DNA of 64,000 nucleotides, from contig NC_135570.1 of NCBI RefSeq assembly GCF_964340395.1, positions 1,953,001 through 2,017,000 on the forward strand, in the 5' to 3' direction. This DNA is from Glandiceps talaboti. Lineage: Eukaryota > Hemichordata > Enteropneusta > Spengelidae. Both the position numbers and the translations under genes were made by a program. Shown here piece by piece: positions 24,487-33,176 of the stretch (the first letter of the stretch is position 1; each line of letters begins with the position of its first letter). The notes beneath the pieces were generated by a model that did no database searches, was not told where the DNA came from, and saw only the letters and a program-made list of their open reading frames with translations.

Positions 24487-27283
24487 ATGGATGTGTGTGC
24501 ATATGTATGTGTTAGTATGCATGTGTGTGTAACTTGTTTAACACACATGCAGTGACATATATATACACACATACTAGTAAGCATAATATATATATTATTG
24601 AGAAACATGGGTTGCCATGGTGATTTACCACATTGTCTATCTCCATATATTCCAGTGCCAGTTACTGATTCCTGGAAAGATGAGCTAAGAGATATGACGG
24701 AAAAGGCTGGGTTGGGATTACCCACTGAAATCAAGAAATTTGAGGAATCACAACCAAAGAGAACAACAATATACTCAGCAGATACAGGCAGACTTATTCC
24801 ACCACCATCACGAGCCATGTCTCGCGGCTATTCACGCTCACAACAACGAAAACTTGATATGTATCACCACATTGCTGCATCGCAAGACAACGAAGCAATG
24901 GTATGTATACTTCCATGATACATTATTATTCAGGAAGAAATTATTTCAAATGAATGCATAATTTAGTCACATTCTGATTGGGTTGTTTTTTATTGTTACC
25001 GATTTCATAAATTTGCTCATTTGCATACGTCCTAGTATAAAATTTGCATATTACGCTGACTATTTTTGCAAAATAACAACACAATTATTATTCTTTCTGA
25101 AAACAGGTGTTGGAAATGTTATGTCAAATTTTACAGACAGATTCTGTTCCAGCAGTTCAAGCATGGTTAGTCTCAGCTGGACAAAGAGGTATGTATTATA
25201 TATATTCCTCTTGTGACATCACTTCCTCTTGTGATGTCATTCTGCAAGATTTCAAAACCATTTCTCAAAACATACATAATACACTAGTTCAAGTATTTTG
25301 CAATTGATAAAACACTGGAAAATTACCGTGAGGAAAATTACTCATGTGCAACTATTATAAATCATATGTTACACTTGCTAAATGTTTACGTACATATTTC
25401 AGTCTTCAATTTTTGGAACAAATATATCGTAGAACAAAAAGTCCTAATATATTCTTAAAAGAAGAAAGACAAGGAAGGTTGTTAGGACATGTATGTATCA
25501 CTTCTATATTTAAGTTTTTGACCAAAGTAGAGAGGTTCATAGCTACTTTGAAAGCAACAATTCAAGATTATACCATATACTAGTTGGGGGTTAAAGGCCC
25601 ATGGTAGAGTCCCAGGTTTTCACAATAGTACTATCAAACCAGAGAAAACCATAAAGATTACATGATATCCTTATTTCATTCGGGATCAATTTTTTTTTCT
25701 ACAAAACTACCAGACTGTTTTTCATACCTAGAGTTCAATCCTACTCTGATACAGACCTTTAAAGTGGACATATGCCAAAAACATACTTTATAAAATAATT
25801 TTATCATGGCTTCCTACTTGAAAAATCAATGTGAAACTACTGTGACCAAGTCTGTGTTTGTAACTCAATACGTTGCAAAAGATTAATAAATGTGTAAAAT
25901 CTCTGTTATTGTACGTATAATAACAAACCTTTTACACATTTTTTTTATTTTTTTGCCCTGTATTGAGTTACAAACACAGACTTGGTCACAGTAGTTTCAC
26001 ATTGATTTTTCAAGTAGGAAGCCATGATAAAATATTTTATAAATTAAAAATCAAAAATAAATACCAAATCCTCATCCATATGACCACTTTAAATGAGATA
26101 ACATACTGTAGTTTAGTTTATGTGTGAGATTATTATTTTATTGAAAACTTTGACATTGCAGAGAAAGATTTAGTATTGGATATGATTCAAGCTGCCCTGG
26201 CCAATGAAAAGGATTACCATGAGAAACACAACAACCCAGAATATGTGGATATTCAAGAAAGACCTCGTACACAGCCAGCAGACTATCTAAGAGAACCACA
26301 GGAAAAATTAGATCAACTACCACATCTGAACGGTGTCTTAAAAGAGCACGAAAAGAGATTAAACACAGGAGGTAGTGGGCGATATTCAAGATACGAATGG
26401 CAAGCGGCGATCCAAAATGGACAAAAACCACTGACACCACTCAAGAAACCAGATAAAATCGATGAGGAGAATGGTGAGGATGATGATGCTCCTGTTAATT
26501 TTCTACCGGAGCTCAGATGTAAATCACCATATCTTAAACCCGACTTGGAAGACTTGAAAAAATTTCACCTTCTTAAGTAGTTGTCAGTCAAATTTATCCA
26601 TTAGCGCGCCCGGCCCAAAATGTTTTTGTTTATAGTTGCAGTGCCTTGAATTTGACCTTTGACCTTATACAGTGTTTGTTGTCATTCATCTAAAACAAGA
26701 TAATACAAAATATCATAGTGTGCGCTAATGACTGTTTTCTTTAATTTACAAATTCATTGTCACTTAACCTAATTTTTGTTTGCAATAACACCTGACTGAA
26801 TTATTGAACTTGACTTTTTTTGCAGTATTGGTTTTTACAGTTTTTGATTTCAGTTTTTATTATTTACTAAAGATTTACTTATTACTAAGAGTAGAAGTTT
26901 GAAGAATTGAAGTTTTAAAAACTAAAATGCAGAGTGAAAATATAACATTATGCTAATATATTCATGCTAAATTCATGCAGAGTGTGTGCTTGAAATAACC
27001 CCTGCCTTTCCCATCTCCCCACCTCTTTCCAGATCATCCAGCTTTGAAACCGATTGACAGCAAACCAGATGTCTTCAGGATAAACCATTCTCCGAGACCC
27101 CCTACCCGTACCTTAAAATCTCGCCAATCTCAAATTGGCATGAATGCTGAACCCCGTCTCCGCTACACCACAACCCCAATTGCTGACCAGGACATCGCAA
27201 CACAAAGGCAGTCGTTGCGATCTGCATTAGCGGAAGAGAATCGCACCCAGTGGCACCCAGAAGACTCACAAGTCGACAACTAA
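10049..27283 (+). CDS. TBATA: TBATA/C4orf17 (SPATIAL) family gene, shared exons plus proximal 3' exon
   Basis: The coding exons are 10049-10274, 21450-21701, 24656-24900, 25107-25188, 26162-26473 and 27033-27283. They join in frame (phases 1,1,0,1,1) into 455 residues. Three blocks match human TBATA as I remember it: FGQMSQSAFFARHNPHP (residues 52-68) followed by a CxVxDE-like stretch, YSADTGRLIPPPSRA (exon 3), and VLEMLCQILQTD...REKDLVLDMIQAAL across exons 4-5. Mammalian TBATA (Spatial) is expressed in thymus stroma, brain and testis and is reported to affect NEDD8 signalling; its biochemical role is unclear. The neighbouring TRMT10A and MTTP suggest orthology to human C4orf17, which I recall as a member of the same family. 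The start at 10049 is the first ATG in the exon, so further 5' exons are possible. No catalytic motif or membrane segment is seen. Family assignment is confident; the paralogue and the 3' end are not. Confidence 0.85.
10553..10680. other. G-rich tracts in TBATA intron 1
   Basis: Two clusters of long G runs, at about 10553-10567 and 10636-10656. They are possible G-quadruplexes on the transcribed-sense strand. Confidence 0.4.
11214..11507 (-). repeat. 48-bp minisatellite, 6 copies, right arm of inverted array pair
   Basis: The unit TGTGAGTGGAGGTGTAAATG...GGAACTAGACTA is the reverse complement of the array at 8791-9343, with a 2-bp longer period. Confidence 0.93.
11762..11983. mobile_element. 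Miniature inverted-repeat element
   Basis: Left TTAGTGCCATCTAC and right GTAGATGGCACTAA are perfect inverted matches within longer imperfect arms. TTATCTCGTGCACACAAGAT occurs twice inside as a direct repeat (near 11834 and 11917). About 220 bases with no coding capacity. Confidence 0.75.
11984..13493. other. TBATA intron 1, non-coding
   Basis: No exon recognised; ordinary AT-rich intron. Confidence 0.4.
13494..13840. mobile_element. 347-bp foldback/MITE with long terminal inverted repeats
   Basis: The ends AGTCTAGTTCCTAT and ATAGGAACTAGACT are inverted, and homology continues inward for about 100 bases (GATCATCTCCACTC against GAGTGGAGATGATC, AAATCTGTGCTACCCC against GGGGGTAGCACAGATTTCT). 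The 11-base flanks AATGACAACTC and AATGACAGCTG agree at 9 positions, suggesting a target duplication of MULE/foldback size. The termini equal the 46/48-bp minisatellite unit. Confidence 0.82.
14895..15055 (-). repeat. Dispersed element copy 3 (inverted)
   Basis: Reverse complement of the 6945/9588 family: GATATTTTCACCACTAGAAA, CTAGTTCTCAAAGACTAATT and ACCAGACTTGTACAATGTAC match its internal blocks. Confidence 0.7.
18429..18476. repeat. (AAAT)n microsatellite
   Basis: About a dozen uninterrupted AAAT units. Confidence 0.97.
21078..21200. repeat. Dispersed AAAGGCCCATG element, copy 1
   Basis: TTAAAGGCCCATGCTTCAATCCC resembles the starts of the stretches at 25588 (GTTAAAGGCCCATGG) and 57138 (GTTAAAGGCCTAGG). 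Confidence 0.45.
21450..21701 (+). CDS. TBATA: TBATA-family exon 2 (residues 76-159)
   Basis: Acceptor TTCACAG|G and donor ATGG|GTGAGT. It encodes LLDVPICAVHDEGF, matching the human stretch after HIQDLTG. The rest is rich in N, Y and P. Confidence 0.88.
21702..24328. other. TBATA intron 2, non-coding
   Basis: No exon recognised. CTTCTTGAGAT phrases near 23270-23320 form a small local duplication. Confidence 0.4.
24329..24515. repeat. (TG)n microsatellite, interrupted
   Basis: Two long TG runs separated by TATG/CATG-rich sequence. Cysteine/valine and threonine/histidine open frames here are artefacts. Confidence 0.97.
24656..24900 (+). CDS. TBATA: TBATA-family exon 3 (residues 160-241)
   Basis: Acceptor TATTCCAG|TG and donor AATG|GTATGT. 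It contains SWKDELRDM and YSADTGRLIPPPSRA, both conserved in the family. A long TG microsatellite ends about 120 bases upstream. Confidence 0.9.
25107..25188 (+). CDS. TBATA: TBATA-family exon 4 (residues 242-268)
   Basis: Acceptor AAAACAG|G and donor AGAG|GTATGT. It encodes VLEMLCQILQTDSVPAVQAW, the conserved helical segment of the family. Confidence 0.9.
25588..25757. repeat. AAAGGCCCATG element, copy 2
   Basis: Starts TTAAAGGCCCATGGTAGAG and ends GATACAGACCTTTAA, so TTAAAGG is inverted at the two ends. It directly abuts the palindromic element that follows. Confidence 0.55.
25758..26096. mobile_element. Palindromic MITE, copy 1
   Basis: Nearly a full palindrome of about 340 bases: TTATCATGGCTTCCTACTTG returns as CAAGTAGGAAGCCATGATAA, and GACCAAGTCTGTGTTTGTAA as TTACAAACACAGACTTGGTC. 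The ends are TTTAAAGTGG and CCACTTTAAA. It sits just before TBATA exon 5. Confidence 0.88.
26162..26473 (+). CDS. TBATA: TBATA-family exon 5 (internal form)
   Basis: Acceptor ATTGCAG|A joins phase 1 to give REKDLVLDMIQAALA, matching human KEKDLALGLLQTAVA. The donor AATG|GTGAGG at 26474 lies inside a longer frame that stays open to TAG at 26578-26580. An unspliced transcript would therefore end in HLLK (407 residues in total) instead of joining a downstream exon. Confidence 0.85.
26580..27032. other. TBATA intron 5 or proximal 3' UTR
   Basis: Intron if exon 5 is spliced, 3' UTR if it is not. No AATAAA was found in it, which disfavours the unspliced end. Confidence 0.4.
27033..27283 (+). CDS. 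TBATA: TBATA-family proximal alternative 3' exon
   Basis: A strong pyrimidine tract and CCAG acceptor precede 27033. Phase 1 joins exon 5 as ...EEN-D-HPALKPID, and the frame stays open to TAA at 27281-27283. The product is basic, with S/T/P-rich sequence. No internal consensus donor is apparent, so it looks terminal. The first AATAAA I find downstream is at about 27959. Confidence 0.7.
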
Positions 27284-27699
27284 AAACTGCACTTGTATGC
27301 TTCACCATTTGTGTTCATGTCATCACCTTCAGTGTTCTTGTCATCACTTTGTGTGTGACTTGTAGACTTTATAAACATGACATCATCAATAATTGTGCTT
27401 ACATCACAGTTTTGTGAAGTTCAATACACAACATTCTGTCAAAGTGGTGACAAGACATCATTGTCAGAGAAAGGTGATACTGCAAGGTTTTTTTTCTGGG
27501 TTAGCGCAATATTTGCTTTGTGTGTTATTTTTGTAACAAACAATACTCATGAACCATTCCGTCCATAACATGAATGATTTAGTCAGAAATCTGTAAGAAT
27601 TTCTAACGTTCATCAGGATCAAATTTTCACAAAAATGTATAAAAGCTTATTGGACAATATCTACGGCTAGTGGAATGTACACATGAGTTGATTGGCTGA

Positions 27700-28470
27700 G
27701 ACATGTATATGAATATGCAAATTTGTATTTTTTATGCAAATATGCAAATTTTCTTTTAGTCAATCAAATAATCTATGACATATGATGATATGTGTACAGT
27801 AATTCAGTGATACTAAGTCTTGAAACTGTAAACATCTTATCACTAAAACTAATTTCGGATCAAACTCAGTGATCACTAATATTGTGAGATATAGTTTATG
27901 TACAAAATCTGTAAATTACCTCTTTTTCAAATCTTACAAATTTAGACTGACAGTATTAAATAAAAACTTCATCAAATCGAAGTATTACAAGTTTTGGATG
28001 ATTCTGCAAAGTCAGTGTTTTGTGCAGCCAATAGCATTATCTGCATGTGCTGAACAAATATTAAAATATCATTCAAATAAGCTCATTTACATATTCATAA
28101 AATGCATATTGCATATTATGTAAATTATGCTTATAGTGTGTGACCATGTAGATACTTGACAGTAATAAAATTCATTCTCTTCAATTAGGTATTATCATAT
28201 TATGCAAATGACTTAATTTACATATTAGTAATACATTTGCATATTATGTAAATAGAGCTTGGATGAAAAATGCTAAGAACACCTTCATTCTGTGATCTAA
28301 TCAGTTTTAGCATGTTATGCAAATGAGCTTATTTGCATAATATTAGTAAACACATTTGCATATCATGCAAATAGTCTCTACTTTCAGGCAAACACAGGGA
28401 TGAGAATGATATGCAAATTAGCTTATTTACATAATATTTTTATTTGTAAAGAAGCCCATTATGCAAATTA
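27700..28470. promoter_or_regulatory. Cluster of octamer motifs (ATGCAAAT/ATTTGCAT)
   Basis: About ten copies of the POU octamer on both strands, for example near 27720, 28203, 28237, 28316, 28334, 28355, 28372, 28410 and 28458. It lies downstream of the proximal TBATA end. It may be regulatory or a degenerate AT-rich repeat. Confidence 0.4.
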
Positions 28471-28743
28471 CACTTAATATCACTATCTCCTGAGAATATT
28501 CTAATTATAAATTGTTGTAACTTCTTCTTTATACCTTTAATAATATCAACTTTGGAGAATTTTAAAAGCAACAAATTGATTGCTATGAGATTGTAAATAT
28601 TTGTATTCTTTTACCAATGTGATTTGTTCTACATTAAATGTTGTCACATGATGTTTTTTTGAGTGACTGTCAACTCAAAATGTGGACTTATCTGTATATT
28701 TTTTATTTTCATTTTGTTTTTCATTTTTTTGACATTGTTGCTT

Positions 28744-28975
28744 AAAGTGGCCGGTATGGATGAGGATTGGGCTGTATTTATTTTGGATTTTCAATTTATA
28801 AAACAATTTCATCATGGCATCCTATGTGAAACAACATATGCCAAGTCCTTGTTGGTAACTTAATAAATTGCAAAAAATGAATAAATGTGTAAAATCTTTG
28901 TTATCGTATGCACAAAAATCCAAAATAAATACCCAATCCTCATCCACATGGCCATATCTCATATAGAAAGCATTT
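28744..28975. mobile_element. Palindromic MITE, copy 2
   Basis: Related to 25758-26096: CTTAAAGTGG terminus, ATGGATGAGGATTGGG, TTTCATCATGGCATCCTATG, AATAAATGTGTAAAATCT and CAATCCTCATCCACATGGCC. The ends are inverted; the middle is less palindromic. Confidence 0.75.
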
Positions 28976-31266
28976 ATTTACAGTGTGTGTGATATAAATT
29001 AAGACGTTGTTACATATCAGAATGTCTTGAAGTATTTCCTTGGTTTTATTATAGAAACAAAATTGTTGAAACATGATATGAATTTGTGGCTGCAAATATC
29101 ATTGGGTGCATCTTTTGAAAAATTTTCAAATGAAAGACATGGGCAAAGAGGCTGTGGATAGTGCTTGCTTTGTTTAAATAGATTGCCCACCTAAGTGCAC
29201 TTCTCTCTTGCACACAGCTAAATGGAATATCCCATTACACTGAGTCTTTTACATAGGAAATGGATCATACTATTGTATTTTAGAGGGTTTGGAGGTGTCA
29301 AATTGAGGGATTAGGGTGCTAAGGTATGGTGCAACTCAATGATACGAAGATTTGTTTTAATGTTTGCTTGAAATATTTTGCATTTATGACTAAAAATGTA
29401 AAAATTAAAGAAAAAAAAAAGAATGAAAAAATGCATTAGTTGTACAGTAATAATGTCATGGATTTCAAGATTTCTTTGAATACAAGATTGAAAATGTCTA
29501 GGTAGGAGTTGTGAGGAATGAACAGTACAGTGTACAGTTGAAATAATGGAAGTTAGGATAAAATACTACTTACCTTTTCCTGCATTCTTCATATGGGTTC
29601 TTTGCTTGATAAGGTTATTTAGTCCAGCTTTGCTTTCTGTTGGTCCTCAACTAAACACAAATAATATATGATGAAATATCTAGTGACAGGGGCAGGAAAA
29701 GACAGACATGCTGTGTAACATATTACTTGATACAAATTTTCTAAACTTTTTAAACTTAATATCAACGATCAAAATTTGATAAAAATATGGCATTATCTTT
29801 TGGTTTCTAAAATTAATATTCATAAATTCTAACGGATTCATTGGGAATTGTGAAAAATAGCATTTTTTGTCATATTTTAAGTTCTGATGGTCAATATTAT
29901 GCCATATTTCAATCACTTGTGTTTGCATTGTATCTTAAGTGACAATGTTAATAAAAATTGGTAATTTTGAAGTTTCTGCATGTATAGGAAATGAAATTCA
30001 CCAAGTTTACAAAAAGTTTGAATGACAGTGTGAGATTGTAAAATGCACTATTCCTCTATGAATCACAATAAGGAGAACAGGACATAAACATTTTCACAGA
30101 GAAAGAGTAGCCCCCTTAATGATACACTATTTAAAGGAATTTAGCTGTTGATTCATTTTCAGTGCTTTTGCAAAGGTTTGTGAATACTAGTGACAGCGTG
30201 ATTTCTGAATGTAAAAATAGTAAATAGTGGTACTGTGAACTTGACATTGAACCTTTCACATTAATGAGGTGAGAATTGTGACTGATAAATCTACTAATGT
30301 GGCTGAAAAGATGCCAAATAAAGATTAGATTTCTCATACATATCTAGATCTACAAACCTTTGCAGAAACAGCAACAATGAAAGTAATGACTAGTAATTTG
30401 TATTGTCTGGGTACAGGGTAGAAATTAGGGGGGGGGGGGTGTCCTGCTTGCTAATGTTATTTCAATGCAAGATGTATTCAACTACTTGACTGTTATGTGC
30501 CAAAGTGTTGAAAACAAAGAACAAACTTTAGAACAAAAGTTAATAATGTGTGGCATTTCAGTATCTAGATCATATCAGGTGTGATGTGCAGATTTACAAT
30601 ACGATAGTTATTATAAGAATATGGTTAATAATTCCCATATCATTAGTTATTTAATATCTTTCATAAAGTTTGTGTTTTTGTTGCATACAAGTTGAGCAGA
30701 GATGGAAATACTACAAATGAATGAAAACAGGAAGGATATGGGTTAGTCCAAGTTGAGGGACTGCAGTCTAATGCACTGAAACTGTAAAATGTCAATCTCT
30801 AAAAATAGTGGTCTTAGCAGTCCCCATATGAAAAGTTCTTAGACGATCTTAAATGGTACAAGTATTCTGAGAGATAGAATTGAGTATTTGACAAAAAAAT
30901 GGTTGACGGGGTGGTATAATATTGAAGACATGAAATCTCATCTCAAATAGATATTATTCAGCACCGATAAAATAGGGGTTTTTTTTCAAATGAGTGCAAG
31001 TTTTATGTTCAAGTTTTAATATTGGAATGTTGATATATATATCACTTTGTTTTATACACAATACAACTAAAAAATAGTGTGCAACCAATTGAATACAGCA
31101 AATCAATCTTTTCACAATATTAGATGTGTATATTTTTCTTCATTTGGAAATAAACAATTTTCATGATTTTATAAACTATTCAAAAGTGTTTGATTATTTG
31201 GTTTAAGTGAAGTCCATAAAATGTTATTGTGACATTTTTCATCTTGTCCATGATAATACACAAAAG
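28976..31266. other. Non-coding between alternative TBATA ends
   Basis: No coding exon recognised; a poly-G run lies at 30430. Confidence 0.4.
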
Positions 31267-31312
31267 GCAAAGCTGAAGAACAGTGGACTGACTACTCCAA
31301 ACATTCAACAAG
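31267..31312 (+). CDS. Probable distal 3' exon, penultimate
   Basis: A 46-nt exon with donor CAAG|GTAAGA at 31313. The acceptor (ACAAAAG at 31266) has a weak pyrimidine tract. Read in phase 1 it encodes GKAEEQWTDYSKHSTS and joins exon 32013 without a stop. The entry phase equals that left by TBATA-family exon 5 at 26473. Attachment to that gene is inferred from strand, phase and position only. Confidence 0.5.
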
Positions 31313-31329
31313 GTAAGATCCATGGACTA

Positions 31330-31600
31330 ATTGCACTAGAGACACATTTGTATCAAGTTAGGGAGTTATGATTTGGATTAGGAACATAGTTGCAATGTCA
31401 TGAGACACATTTGTATCAAGTTAGGGAGTTAAGATTTGGATTGGGAACATAGTTGCAACATCATTAGAGATACATTTGTATCAAGTTAGGGAGTTATGAT
31501 TTGGATTAGGAACATAGTTGCAATGTCATTAGGCACATTTGTAATCAAGTTAGGGAGTTATGATTTGGATTAGAAACATAGTTGCAACATTATTCAAAAG
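31330..31600 (+). repeat. About 64-bp tandem repeat, 4 copies
   Basis: Units share ACATTTGTATCAAGTTAGGG and GGAACATAGTTGCAA. A weak fifth relative is near 31680. It lies in the intron between the two distal 3' exons. Confidence 0.88.
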
Positions 31601-32012
31601 TGACCAATCTCTGACACTTGTCCTGTGAAATTCAACGAGCCAAGAAACTCTAACAGTGGACTGATGGTACAATAGATGCACATTTATATTAAGCTAGGGA
31701 GATAGATTTGGAATTAGGTAAAAGATGGAAATAGGGTTATACGCTCTAGCATAAACCAGATTTGTATCATCTGCAATGAGTGGACTCTGTAAGAAAATAT
31801 TATGACCCAGACTCTCTTTTCTTGGAAAAGTAGAAATAAAAAAATCAAATGCAACAAACCAATAATGACTGATACAAACTTCTTGTTTTATTTATCTTTT
31901 CTGGGTAAAATAGTCCAGGTCTTGTGTTTATCACTCTTTTCATATGCAAAGTTTTGACATTCTGTAAATTCTTAATTCATTGTCTGGGTTATTATTTTTG
32001 TCCATTTCACAG

Positions 32013-32127
32013 TGCCCAAACAGCCAGTTATCATAAAAACAAAAGATTGTATAATGTGGCCACTTGGAGTGCTATTCAGAAGCTTTCAGATGAGGACAAG
32101 AGTGCCACAACAGTTTTAGAATTCTAA
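32013..32127 (+). CDS. Probable distal 3' terminal exon
   Basis: Good acceptor TTTCACAG|TG. Joined to 31312 it gives AQTASYHKNKRLYNVATWS... and ends VLEF-TAA. AATAAA lies at 32180-32185, about 53 bases after the stop, as expected for a last exon. It could be the distal end of the TBATA-family transcript (425 residues in total) or belong to an unrecognised gene. Confidence 0.55.
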
Positions 32128-32179
32128 TGCCTTTTTAAAAGTTGTCATTTTCTTGTGTTTCATGGCAAACAAAATCATA

Positions 32180-32185
32180 AATAAA
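32180..32185 (+). terminator. Poly(A) signal AATAAA of the distal 3' exon
   Basis: Canonical hexamer just after the stop at 32127. The nearest minus-strand coding sequence (TRMT10A) ends at 32776, so the two genes converge with a gap of about 650 bases. Confidence 0.5.
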
Positions 32186-32490
32186 ACTGTTCTTATCAAC
32201 CCATGGTGTGTTAAATACAAGTCTTTTCTGTTACAACCTGCTGTGTCATGTGTTATTAATCCAATTCATTTCATTTGTTTACTTTCCCTGTTTGTAACAG
32301 GTTCCATTTGTCAATGCTCTGATGTCAGCATTTGTACTTTGTGGCCATGGTCCTCATTTACTAAATACATTTTGGTATTGTCACATGACTCTTTAATAAA
32401 TGTATGGAAAAATGGTTAACCAGGTCAAACATCAGATTTGAGAATTACGCATAATTTCACAAAAAATTGTCAACATTCAGGCACATGAGA

Positions 32491-32611
32491 TTAAAACCAA
32501 AGACGGTATCTTGGGGGTGGAAATGGTTAAATGAATAGCCAAGCTAATAATAATTAAAACTAAAGACAGTATCTTGGGGGTGGAAATGGTTAAATGAATA
32601 GCTAAGCTAAT
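32491..32611 (+). repeat. Tandem duplication of about 68 bp
   Basis: Two near-identical copies of a phrase with GTATCTTGGGGGTGGAAATG and GTTAAATGAATAG. Confidence 0.9.
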
Positions 32612-32775
32612 TCATACATGTACACAGTACTCAATATTACTGTATCTGTATTGTTTTCATTGTGTTACCTAGACTACACATTTTACTCTAATTTGTAGAT
32701 ATCAGTCATTTCCTATGTCCTGTACCTTTCACTTCCTGTTTCTTGACCATCACTTCCTGTTATACATTGTCTAGA

Positions 32776-33176
32776 TCACTTGTTTTCACCTTCATCTTTC
32801 ACCCTGTCTATCTCATTGTCCTCACATTCAGCCATACTGCCTTCCTTGCATTTCTGATCTCTAACCTCTGGTGTGTCATTTATTTCTGCTGTGTTCATTG
32901 TTTCTGTGTTGTCTGCTTCTTCAGTGTTGCTTGTTTCTGCTGTGTTGTTTGTTTCTGGGTTGTCTGCATCTGTGTTCTCTGTTTCTTCAGAGTTGCGTGT
33001 TTCTTCCATGTCATTTACTTCTGCTGTGTCATTTGTTTCTCCATCCACAACCTTTGACAATGTTGTTGTACTTTCTTCTTCCTCGTCATCACTGGCTCTT
33101 TTTCTCTGAGGAATGACGTGATAGAAGGCCTTTTTCCAATCTTTGAACTGAGTATATCTTAACAGGATCTCAAATA
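32776..33176 (-). CDS. TRMT10A: TRMT10A exon 6 (residues 243-375), acidic tail
   Basis: Acceptor TTGCAG|T. It encodes [18 protein letters not shown] and VIPQRKRA, conserved in human, then an acidic tail with repeated NTAE/NTEE/NDTAE units ending GENK-stop. The tail looks like an expanded coding repeat and is not expected to be conserved. Confidence 0.93.

Noticed and set aside
24171-24818. Open frame of 215 codons on the minus strand
   Set aside because: It runs through a TG/CA microsatellite as T/H repeats and is antisense to TBATA exon 3.
25402-25490. Possible extra TBATA exon (acceptor TTTCAG, open frame)
   Set aside because: Exons 4 and 5 join perfectly without it to give a sequence matching human across the junction, and its phase does not fit.
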